From Thioflexithrix psekupsensis (GTDB taxonomy: Bacteria > Pseudomonadota > Gammaproteobacteria > Beggiatoales > Beggiatoaceae): a stretch of 64,000 bases of DNA. Every line of letters begins with the position of its first letter. The first letter of the stretch is position 1. Both the position numbers and the translations under genes were made by a program. The stretch lies in assembly GCF_002149925.1 (NCBI RefSeq), contig NZ_MSLT01000012.1, positions 620,001-684,000 of the forward strand, written 5' to 3'. The notes beneath the pieces were generated by a model. The model was not told the origin of the DNA and made no database searches. It saw nothing but the letters and a program-made list of their open reading frames with translations. Below are positions 26,126 to 33,690 of this stretch, piece after piece.

Positions 26126-28540
26126 ATGCAAGCACAGAATAGTATATTCTCAAAGCCGAGAATTGGTATTATTGCAACTAATCATACGGGATATGTCGCG
26201 GCAATATTGACATGTTGGCAAGAGGGTAAAATTGCTGTGCCTTTGCGAAGCCAAACAGACGACTATCGCATTCAAGCTGCCCAAGTCACTGAAATTATTA
26301 CGCCTCAAACAGGTGAACAATGGATGCAGCCTTCGTTTACGCCAATAATCAGCGACGACATAGCCCTCATTAATTTTACTTCTGGCACAGAAGGGCAGCC
26401 TAAGGGTGTGCTACTTACGCATCGTAATCTGGCTGATGTTGTGCAACGCTTAAACCATTTAATGCACGTTGACCACAGCATTAGTGAATACATTGGTGTG
26501 CCTGTTTACCATTCTTTTGGTTTAGGACGCTGTCGGGCGGTGGCGAGTGCGGGCGGGAGATTTTTTATTCCCCATCATTTTAATCCCGCTGAAATTGCTC
26601 ACTTATTGCAAGCCGATGAAATTAATGCCATTTCAGCCGTGCCGAGTCTTTGGCGTATTCTTTTAGCGCACCAAGAAATGATTGGTGATTTGGGCAAAAA
26701 AGTGAAATGGATAGAAATTGGTAGCCAATACATGAGCTTGCAAGAAAAACAAGCCATGCAGCAATTATTTCCCCACGCCAAAATAATACAGCACTACGGA
26801 CTTACTGAAGCTTCTCGCAGTACATTATTAGAAATACATAAAGAACAAGGGGAATTATTAGATTCTGTTGGAACTGCGATGGGCGATGTTGAAATAACGC
26901 TCACTCCAGAGCATCGAATTGCGATTCGTGGCCCTCATGTTGCGGCGAATTATCTGATTGACGGTCAAGAAAAAGCACTAAAAGATTCAGAGGGTTGGTT
27001 AATTACCAGTGACATGGGCGACATCAAATCTGGCTATTTATATTATAAAGGTCGGGCAGATGATGTGATTAATTGTGGGGGAATTAAAGTTTCACCAGAA
27101 TTATTAGAAACGCAAGTTTACGCGGCGTTATCCTGTCAAGAAGGTTTAGCCGTTTGTCGTACCTCAGATGCCTTGTACGGAGATGGCTTTTTAATTGCCC
27201 TAACGCCTGCTTGTACTGCAAACGAAACAGAAGTATACAATGTCGTTTTAGAAAAACTACAACAAATGAACATTAACGCCACAAGCGCAATACATATTAT
27301 TCATTTGGATCAGCTACCTAAAACCGACAGCGGCAAAGTACAACGGCGGGCAATCACTGCGCAATACACTCCTGAAGCGCAAACGCAAACATCACCCTCG
27401 CTTCAAGGTAAAACAGCGATACAAACTATTTTTTGTAACGTATTGAAATTAAAACAATTAAAGCCAGAAGACAGTTTTGTTTCTTTGGGTGGCGACTCTT
27501 TGTCTTACGTACAACTGTCTATGCTAGTAGAGCGAGAATTGGGTTATTTGCCGCCGAATTGGGAGCGGGTATCGCTGGCGGAATTGGACAAATTAGTGCC
27601 AGAAAAATCCCCAGTTTGTCGTATTGAAAGCAGTGTGTTATTGCGGGCTTTGGCGATTGTTTCAGTGGTTTTTAATCATGCGGGCTTTTCTTTTGGTTTT
27701 TCTCTCAGCGGTGGGGCGATGCTATTGTTTTTGGTGGCGGGTTTAAATTTCTCTCGCTTTCAATGGCCGCAATTATTGCAGGGCAAGTTATTAAGTCCAA
27801 TCATTTCGTTATTACAAAATTTAGTTGTTCCCTATTTAATTGTTGCATTGATTTATCAAACGCATAAAGGTTATTACGATCCTGCGGTTTTGTTATTATA
27901 TGGGAACTTATTGGGAACGGATACGCAATATGTTATTTTTCCTGCTTGGTTTATTCAATTATTGGTGCAATGTATCGTTATTTTTACTGTAATTTTAGCG
28001 ATACCGCAGGTAAGAAATTGGGCGAAATATTCACCTTGGCATTTTGGTTTAATTTTATTAGCCATAGCGATTGTTTTGCGTTTAACCGTGCCTGACGTGT
28101 GGGACACAAATTATCTGTACAATCGCGTGCCGCACATGTTTATGTGGTTATTAATTTTGGGTTGGGTTTTATTCTTTAGTCACACCACACAGCAAAAAAT
28201 CGTGTTAAGTTTAATTTTTATTATTATTTTTGCGGTGGAATTAAATTTACAACTTTCCCAATTGATTTGGATTGTGGGCGGCGGGTTAATCTTATTGTGG
28301 TTGCCTTATGTACCGATGTGGCGGGCAGTAAAAAATATTATGCAGCATTTAAGTGCTTCGGCTTATTATATTTATTTAACACACATGATTTTTATCCATA
28401 TCTTGTATAAAGATTTGGGTATTAGTTCGCCCTTATTAAATTTAATAGTGTCTGTTATGGGGGGGATGTTCATTTGGTTAAGCGTGCAATTTATGTTGCA
28501 ACGTTTATTTGGTTATTGGCAGGGGGAGAAAAACTTGTAA
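26126..28540 (+). CDS. fusion of AMP-dependent ligase, carrier domain and membrane acyltransferase
   Basis: An 804-aa three-part protein. Residues 10-430 are an adenylate-forming ligase: nucleotide loop INFTSGTEGQPKGVLLTH, YGLTEASR, hinge and motif GYLYYKGRADDVINCGG, and the catalytic lysine in LPKTDSGKVQRR. The N-terminal part is shorter than usual. Residues 440-500 are a carrier domain with the phosphopantetheine serine in LGGDSLSYVQL. Residues 510-800 form about ten membrane helices of the acyltransferase-3 type, with the typical early histidine in VVFNHAG. This suggests activation of an acid, loading on the carrier, and transfer across or at the membrane to a glycan or lipid. The substrate is unknown. 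Confidence 0.85.
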   Translation: MQAQNSIFSKPRIGIIATNHTGYVAAILTCWQEGKIAVPLRSQTDDYRIQAAQVTEIITPQTGEQWMQPSFTPIISDDIALINFTSGTEGQPKGVLLTHRNLADVVQRLNHLMHVDHSISEYIGVPVYHSFGLGRCRAVASAGGRFFIPHHFNPAEIAHLLQADEINAISAVPSLWRILLAHQEMIGDLGKKVKWIEIGSQYMSLQEKQAMQQLFPHAKIIQHYGLTEASRSTLLEIHKEQGELLDSVGTAMGDVEITLTPEHRIAIRGPHVAANYLIDGQEKALKDSEGWLITSDMGDIKSGYLYYKGRADDVINCGGIKVSPELLETQVYAALSCQEGLAVCRTSDALYGDGFLIALTPACTANETEVYNVVLEKLQQMNINATSAIHIIHLDQLPKTDSGKVQRRAITAQYTPEAQTQTSPSLQGKTAIQTIFCNVLKLKQLKPEDSFVSLGGDSLSYVQLSMLVERELGYLPPNWERVSLAELDKLVPEKSPVCRIESSVLLRALAIVSVVFNHAGFSFGFSLSGGAMLLFLVAGLNFSRFQWPQLLQGKLLSPIISLLQNLVVPYLIVALIYQTHKGYYDPAVLLLYGNLLGTDTQYVIFPAWFIQLLVQCIVIFTVILAIPQVRNWAKYSPWHFGLILLAIAIVLRLTVPDVWDTNYLYNRVPHMFMWLLILGWVLFFSHTTQQKIVLSLIFIIIFAVELNLQLSQLIWIVGGGLILLWLPYVPMWRAVKNIMQHLSASAYYIYLTHMIFIHILYKDLGISSPLLNLIVSVMGGMFIWLSVQFMLQRLFGYWQGEKNL

Positions 28541-28630
28541 TTAGCGATAATTACCGAATTGGTCTCGCCCCCAACTCTTGTGGGGACGAGAACCGAGAAC
28601 ATCACCGTGTCTGCGGCGCGACCTGTCGCA

Positions 28631-28834
28631 TTAAGCCGCAGCACTTACCCACTTCTCAAAACCTTTCGTATCCCGTTTCTGACCGTCGGCATAGCCCGCT
28701 TCGTAGGCTTCGGTTAAACGTTGTTCTTCGCGCATGGGATTCTCTAAATATCCACCCATCCAGCCTAATCTGTATTCACGATCTACGTTCATCTTTTCCA
28801 TCGTGCTGATCGTTTCGTAATAAGTTTTGTCCAT
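28631..28834 (-). CDS. small acidic protein of unknown function
   Basis: A 67-aa protein rich in charged and aromatic residues, with a repeated glycine pattern: YRLGWMGGYLENP and AYEAGYADGQKRD. AAGGAG eight bases before the ATG gives a strong start. The spacing of the GY/DG motifs recalls small ribosome- or RNA-associated proteins, but I do not recognise a family. It lies between the ligase fusion (opposite strand) and the FAD oxidase gene. Confidence 0.6.
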   Translation of the reverse strand: MDKTYYETISTMEKMNVDREYRLGWMGGYLENPMREEQRLTEAYEAGYADGQKRDTKGFEKWVSAAA

Positions 28835-28955
28835 GACAACTGCTCCTTAGGTGTAGTATTGTAACGCGCTGGCAAAAATCGTACTGTAAACAGCACTGTT
28901 TAATATAAGCACTTCATTATATAACGTTATAGTCAAAAATGGCAACCTTGAGTTT

Positions 28956-30272
28956 TCACGCTGACTGCGTCACCCGTCGCCAAAAACTAGAACTAAAACC
29001 ACTGTCCCGATAGCGCGCCAACACCTCCCACTGCGGATAACAACGACGAAAATAACGCCCCGACCAACGCGCATCCTTCGCAGGATAAATCACGCCACCA
29101 CTGTCTATCACCATTTCATCTAAACGATCCAATAAAGCAAACGTTTTTGCACCATGAATGGGAAAATCTAACGCCAAGGTAAATCCCGCCCTAGGAAAAG
29201 ACAATAACCCCGGTGAAACCACCTCGCCAAAAGTCTTTAATACCGCTAAAAAAGAACCTTGTCCCGTTTGCGCAATATAATTCATAATGGCGCGCAATTG
29301 TTTCTGCTCACTCATGGGCAGAACAAATTGATATTGTAAAAATCCTGTTTTGCCATATAAACGATTCCAATTTAAAATGGCATCTAAGGGATAAAAAAAC
29401 GGCACATAATCCGATAAACCTGCCGATTTTACGCCGCGTTGTTTATGATAATAAAGACTATTAAAAGCCTGAACTGACCAACGATTTAAAACCCAATTCG
29501 GCAACTCAATGGGCATATTGAATTGTCGAGAGGTGGCGCGCCATTTTTTGGGTTTATTTTCTTCTGTCACATGATTACCGCGCATAAACAAGCCACGTCC
29601 TAATTTATCCCCAGTCGCGCTACAATCTACCCATGACATGGTGTATTCATATTCACTATCAGACTGTTGCGACAAGTCAAAAAATTCATCGGCATTAGAA
29701 AAGGGAATAATTTCCGTGTACATTGCCCGATGCACAATCGGGCGTAAACGAATTTCTGCCCACGTGATCAAGCCCGTCAATCCCAAACCACCAATTGTAG
29801 CGCGGAATAATTCCGGGTGACTGTCAGGCGAGCATAACAGCCGTTTACCATTCGACCGCAACAATTCAAATTGCGTCACATGACAGCCGAATGTGCCAGC
29901 GCGATGATGATTTTTGCCATGTACATCATTGGCAATCGCGCCCCCGACGGTCACAAATTGCGTCCCCGGAGAAGTCGGCAGAAACCACCCCCGCGGCACA
30001 ATGTCATCAAGAATTTGCGCCAAGGTCACGCCCGCTTCACAGCGCAGTAAACCTTGTTGTTCATCAAAATGTTGCAAGCGATTCAAGCCCGACGTATCCA
30101 GCAAAATGCCGCCGTCATTCAAACACACATCGCCATAACTCCGTCCCAAACCCCGCGCCAATAGCGGTAATTCGCTGTGCGGTAATTCCTCGCTGATCCA
30201 CGTCAGCGGATGCACGTAAGCCCCCGCCTGTGGAAAACCGCCCCAAGAGCGGTATGTGCTTGTCCAGTGCAT
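28956..30272 (-). CDS. FAD-linked oxidase, DprE1-like (decaprenylphosphoryl-ribose oxidase family)
   Basis: A 438-aa flavin oxidoreductase of the VAO/PCMH fold. FAD-binding motifs are visible: RGLGRSYGDVCLNDGG near the N-terminus, and TVGGAIANDVHGKNHHRAGTF, where the histidines are in the position used for FAD in this family. The C-terminal half has the DprE1-like block GGVIYPAKDARWSGRYFRRCYPQW. I choose the ATG at 30272 (GAGAGGAATAACG upstream); a longer frame to 30419 runs into a palindromic repeat. DprE1 oxidises polyprenyl-phosphate ribose. The true substrate here is uncertain, and the usual DprE2 partner is not adjacent. Confidence 0.82.
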   Translation of the reverse strand: MHWTSTYRSWGGFPQAGAYVHPLTWISEELPHSELPLLARGLGRSYGDVCLNDGGILLDTSGLNRLQHFDEQQGLLRCEAGVTLAQILDDIVPRGWFLPTSPGTQFVTVGGAIANDVHGKNHHRAGTFGCHVTQFELLRSNGKRLLCSPDSHPELFRATIGGLGLTGLITWAEIRLRPIVHRAMYTEIIPFSNADEFFDLSQQSDSEYEYTMSWVDCSATGDKLGRGLFMRGNHVTEENKPKKWRATSRQFNMPIELPNWVLNRWSVQAFNSLYYHKQRGVKSAGLSDYVPFFYPLDAILNWNRLYGKTGFLQYQFVLPMSEQKQLRAIMNYIAQTGQGSFLAVLKTFGEVVSPGLLSFPRAGFTLALDFPIHGAKTFALLDRLDEMVIDSGGVIYPAKDARWSGRYFRRCYPQWEVLARYRDSGFSSSFWRRVTQSA

Positions 30273-30384
30273 CGTTATTCCTCTCATAACTACCCAAATA
30301 GAAATAATCTGGGATATTAGCATTTCTACCGCTCCCCTTGCTAGGCAAAGGTATTTACACAAGTCTATTCTGGTACTAATTTTA

Positions 30385-30523
30385 TCTCGTTCCCACATGC
30401 CATGTGGGAACGCCGTCACGACGTGCCACGTCGAGTATAAACAAGGATAGATACAGAATCGTGTTTAATTCCTGGCGCGACGCGTCTGGACTGCATTCCC
30501 ACATGGCATGTGAGAACGAGGAA
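30385..30523. repeat. three-palindrome repeat element, dispersed copy
   Basis: About 140 bp with a palindrome at each end (CGTTCCCACATG C CATGTGGGAACG on the left, TTCCCACATGGCATGTGAGAA on the right) and a third in the middle (CGACGTGCCACGTCG). Three further copies lie in tandem at 52593-53171. This copy has several substitutions relative to them. It lies between the FAD oxidase gene and the broken small gene at 30537. I infer a REP/MITE-like element of unknown mobility. Confidence 0.8.
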
Positions 30524-30569
30524 ACGAGAAAACAGCATGATGGCGTTTACTAGGAAAAACAGATTGATA

Positions 30570-30761
30570 TACCAAAATTAAGTCATTCATAAAATTTTTT
30601 CTGTCAGAATCAGAATTTACAGAATTTCATGATTTTCAGAATTAAAGAATAAAAAATCTGTTTAAAATAAGCGACTTGCAAGAATAAATTTTGAAAATTC
30701 TTGTGTCTGTAAATTCTGATTCTGACAAAATAAGAATTCTACGAACCCTATCTTTTTGGTA
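30570..30761 (+). mobile_element. 192-bp MITE, copy A
   Basis: Non-coding element with ends TACCAAAATTAAGTC and (reverse complement) TACCAAAAAGATAGG, between TA dinucleotides at 30568-30569 and 30762-30763. It contains an internal inverted repeat (GTCAGAATCAGAATTTA / TAAATTCTGATTCTGAC), so a transcript could fold into a long hairpin. Copy B, also 192 bp, lies in inverted orientation at 49052-49243. The ends resemble those of the IS630 elements here, and the right TA is shared with IS630 copy 2. Confidence 0.88.
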
Positions 30762-30763
30762 TA

Positions 30764-31894
30764 TACCAATTTTTTCAGAGTCGTATAATAATACTTTTTA
30801 AATAGGAGAGAATAATGAACAAGAGATATGAAGATTTAGAAGAGTTAATGTCAACAGGTGAAGCGAGAGAAGTGAAGCGAGCGATGGCAGTAAGAATGTC
30901 TTTGCTTGGTTTTGTGCGTGCGGAAGCGGCTTTAGCGTGTTGTGTCAGTGTGCAATTTGTGGATAAATGGAAAGCCATTTATTTAGCGTCAGGGGTGGAA
31001 GGATTAAAGTTAGCGTATAAAGGCTCGCCAGGGTATTTAAAGCCGCGTGAACGAGAAGATGTGATTAATTGGATACAAGAAAAGAAGACAATAACAATAG
31101 AGGAACTAAAGAGATACTTAAAAGAGGAGTATGATGTTTTCTATTCTTCAAATACTTCTTATACTAAATTATTAGAAGAAGCGAATTTAAGTTATAAGAA
31201 GACACACAAAGAGAATTCGGCAAAAGATGAGGTAAAAGTAGAAGCTAAAAAAAAAGAGATTAAGGATTTAATAGATAAGGAGCGTGAACAGATAGAAAGT
31301 GGAGAGGTAATGTACTGGATGCAAGACGAAAGCCATCAGTTGTGGGGAGATATTTGTGGTTATGTTTGGTCGAAAAAAGGAGAAAGAACGTCAATAAAGA
31401 TGAGTAATTATCGCACTTCTCAAACGTGGTATGGAGCGGTGAATATTTATACGGGAGAATTTATTTTAGATAGGGCAAAGAAAGCTGATACAAAATATAC
31501 GATAGACTTTATTAACTGGCTCATTTACAGATATAAAGAAGCCCGTCATGTGATTATTTGGGATGGTGCAAGTTATCATCGTTCTGAAGGTTTAAGAACT
31601 TATTTAGAGAAATTAAATGGGGGACTTCCAGAATCAGAATGGAAAGTTCGTTTATTAAGATTTGCGCCCAATGCCCCAGAGCAAAATCCAGTCGAGGATA
31701 TTTGGCTTCAAGGTAAGAATTGGGTCAGAAAGAATTTTCATCGTCTATCAAGCTTTAAAGAAGTCACTAGTATGTTTGAGACCTTTTTGTCAGGTAAAGT
31801 GTTTAAGTTTAATAAAATTAAACAGTATCTTATACCTAATATCTAGCTAGATATTAAAACTTAATTTGTTTTTATATCTCACATAATTTTGGTA
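30764..31894 (+). mobile_element. IS630-family insertion sequence, copy 2
   Basis: A 1131-bp element with TA on both sides (30762-30763, 31895-31896) and the same imperfect terminal repeats as copy 1. The few differences from copy 1 are single substitutions plus one extra A in the transposase A-run. The left end abuts MITE copy A, sharing its TA. The very high similarity of the two copies points to recent transposition. Confidence 0.94.
30815..31846 (+). CDS. IS630-type transposase, intact
   Basis: A 343-aa DDE transposase of the IS630/Tc1-mariner superfamily. The N-terminal half has paired helix-turn-helix regions (residues 15-115). Catalytic residues are in WMQDESHQLWG (first Asp), VIIWDGASYHRSE (second Asp) and PEQNPVEDIW (Glu). 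The A-run after GAAGCT has nine residues, which keeps the frame open, unlike copy 1. It is the most plausible source of transposase for both copies and perhaps for the MITE. Confidence 0.95.
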   Translation: MNKRYEDLEELMSTGEAREVKRAMAVRMSLLGFVRAEAALACCVSVQFVDKWKAIYLASGVEGLKLAYKGSPGYLKPREREDVINWIQEKKTITIEELKRYLKEEYDVFYSSNTSYTKLLEEANLSYKKTHKENSAKDEVKVEAKKKEIKDLIDKEREQIESGEVMYWMQDESHQLWGDICGYVWSKKGERTSIKMSNYRTSQTWYGAVNIYTGEFILDRAKKADTKYTIDFINWLIYRYKEARHVIIWDGASYHRSEGLRTYLEKLNGGLPESEWKVRLLRFAPNAPEQNPVEDIWLQGKNWVRKNFHRLSSFKEVTSMFETFLSGKVFKFNKIKQYLIPNI

Positions 31895-31932
31895 TATTTG
31901 AGCAGGCAAAAAAATCTTTAGAAATATCATTA

Positions 31933-32913
31933 GACTTGTGGTATCAAAAAAATCCAGTATCAACCGATTCCAAAAAGGAGTATCAAAATGAATTTCAATC
32001 TGACAAATAAAAACACAACCAGACAATGGAGAGCCTTAATCGCTCTGGATGCAAAGCAGTTTGATATACTGCTGGAAGTTTTTAAAGAATCTTATCTCGT
32101 TTTGCAAGGTGCAACTCTGAAATCAAGATTGATGAATGATAAAGCCACTTACTGCATTAATAGCGAGAGAGAATTATTGTTATTTACGCTAACCAGTTTA
32201 AAGCAAAGTTTAACTTATGATGCTTTAGGTGTGATGGCAGGTATGGATGGTTCTCACGCCAAGAAAACGCAGAGATTAGGCTTGCGTATTTTAACTCATG
32301 CCTTGTGTGTTTTAAAGCATATGCCTGCCAGAGACATAGACAATATCGATGATTTTAAAGCCTATTTTTCCGATATAGAGGAGTTGATTATTGATGTGAC
32401 AGAGCAAGATATACAACGTCCATCGGATAAAGAAATCCAAAAGGAATTTTATTCGGGTAAAAAAAAACTCACACAGTAAAGATGTTAGTGATTGTTAATG
32501 AACTTAAAGAAATTTTGTATATAAGCCATCCTGTAAATGGTAAATGCCATGATTTTAACGTGTTAAAGAAAATGCTTTCTCCAGATAAAAAATATTTTAT
32601 TGAGTCTAATATTTTAGTTGATTTAGATTTTTTAGGTATGGATAAACAATATGATTGTAAATCGGTGTGTTTTCCTCACAAGAAATCCAAAAATAAGCCG
32701 CTTACTCGAGAACAAAAAGAGGAGAATAGAATTCTATCTTCAAAGCGTATTGTTGTGGAAAATGCAATTTGCGGAGTAAAGGTATTTAGAATTTTATCAG
32801 ACCGATTGAGAATCCACTGCCTTGATTTTTATGATAAAATTTTGTCCTGCTGTGCAGGACTACATAACTTCCGATTAAACACAACTACTTGATTTTAATT
32901 GAGACCACAACTC
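31933..32913 (+). mobile_element. IS5-family insertion sequence
   Basis: About 981 bp. Ends are imperfect inverted repeats, left GACTTGTGGTATCAA and right (reverse complement) GAGTTGTGGTCTCAA, with TA on each side (31931-31932, 32914-32915). It contains the two overlapping-frame transposase parts described separately. It lies inside the broken 82-codon gene, 36 bp downstream of the IS630 copy. The element's boundaries are supported by the restored reading frame. Confidence 0.82.
31988..32892 (+). CDS. IS5-family transposase in two frames (A9 run)
   Basis: Frame 1 (31988-32479) has the N-terminal helix-turn-helix part and ends in DVTEQDIQRPSDKEIQKEF, the first catalytic region (compare DATERPIQRP). 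Frame 2 (to 32892) carries KTHTVKMLVIVNE, SHPVNGKCHDF, a second acidic region near DLDFLGMD and the final VVENAICGVKVFRIL with the catalytic Glu. The frames meet at nine A residues (32459-32467). Re-reading one A, a -1 shift as used by several IS5-family groups, gives SGKKKTHTVK, the expected sequence. So this may be programmed frameshifting and not a dead gene. Confidence 0.85.
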
Positions 32914-33108
32914 TATTTAAATTCCTTGATGAAATGGGATTAATTGATAGTGATGTCGCTGAATATGATCATTACAGTACAGAATTTGGCTCAAATTTGG
33001 ATAGTTTTATTGATGTTGCTCTTTCTGTTGATACTGCCCTTTTTCTCGACACTCAATCTATTTCAAATACAGATGATTTTACCCCAGACAATTAGGAGTT
33101 AATAAATA

Positions 33109-33525
33109 ATGAGCAACGGCAATGCAGATGTGTCTATTTCTCCCGAAGATGTTGATGTATTAAAAAAACTTGGAAAACTTTTTCAAGAAAAAAGCATAGA
33201 GAAATCACCAGAGAGATATGAAGACGATCTGGAAAGAAAGTTTAATCTCTTTATGGAAGAAACACCTGAGTTTAAAAAGGGTGATATTGTACGCTGGAAA
33301 AAGGGACTGAAGAACAAAAAATATCCCAAAGAAGATCAATTGTGTAAAGTGGTCGAAGTGTTGAAAGAACCGATTATAGAGGAAAGTAGAGACTCAGGCA
33401 GTCCTTATTACAGAGAGCCTCTTGATTTGATTTTAGCACTATTGGACAGTGAATCTGGTTTACTTGTTTTTCACTATGATAAGCGACGATTCGAGTTAGT
33501 TCGTCGTGCAAATGATAAAAGCTAA
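33109..33525 (+). CDS. hypothetical protein, possible partner of the broken 82-codon gene
   Basis: A 138-aa soluble, charged protein. An N-terminal helical part (SPEDVDVLKKLGKLFQEKSIEKSPERYEDD) is followed by a small beta-type domain with FKKGDIVRWKKGLKNKKYP and CKVVEVLKEP, resembling SH3/KOW-like folds, and LILALLDSESGLLVFHYDKRRFEL. AGGAG precedes the start. It has its own terminator. The gene directly upstream has been destroyed by mobile elements. I recognise no family; function unknown. Confidence 0.7.
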   Translation: MSNGNADVSISPEDVDVLKKLGKLFQEKSIEKSPERYEDDLERKFNLFMEETPEFKKGDIVRWKKGLKNKKYPKEDQLCKVVEVLKEPIIEESRDSGSPYYREPLDLILALLDSESGLLVFHYDKRRFELVRRANDKS

Positions 33526-33548
33526 ATCGAGATAAATTAGAAATAGAT

Positions 33549-33575
33549 AACGCCCCAAATTCGGGGCGTTATTTG
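33549..33575 (+). terminator. Rho-independent terminator of the 138-aa gene
   Basis: Perfect stem AACGCCCC / GGGGCGTT with six-base loop (33549-33570) followed by ATTTGTTT. Confidence 0.85.
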
Positions 33576-33625
33576 TTTGAGAAAAATGGTAGAGAAAAAC
33601 TAATATACTGCATTTTTAATCAACC

Positions 33626-33661
33626 AAAAAAAAGGGATAACACAACCAACATGTTATCCCT
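33626..33661 (-). terminator. Rho-independent terminator of acnB
   Basis: On the minus strand the stem AGGGATAAC / GTTATCCCT (33661-33653 / 33641-33633) is followed by a run of T residues (complement of 33626-33632). The same arms occur in the mdh terminator at 61983-62012. Confidence 0.9.
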
Positions 33662-33690
33662 TCCAAAAACAGAAACTTTAAACCGAATAA

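Larger units (their letters stand above)
30537..33095 (+). pseudogene. 82-codon gene broken by a MITE, an IS630 element and an IS5-family element
   Basis: Removing the MITE (30570-30761), the IS630 copy (30764-31894) and the IS5-type element (31933-32913), leaving one TA at each site, joins 30537-30569, 31897-31932 and 32916-33095 into one frame. It starts ATGATGGCG and ends at TAA 33095, giving 82 residues: a basic helix (MMAFTRKNRLIFEQAKKSLE), then LFKFLDEMGLIDSDVAEYDH and a very acidic C-terminus (NTDDFTPDN). The agreement of three independent junctions with one frame is strong evidence that this was a real gene. It ends 13 bp before the 138-aa gene, so the two were an operon. I recognise no family. 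Confidence 0.75.

Noticed and set aside
28474-28809. 111-codon plus-strand frame at the end of the ligase fusion
   Set aside because: It lies antisense to the better supported 67-aa gene and overlaps the end of the fusion gene in another frame.
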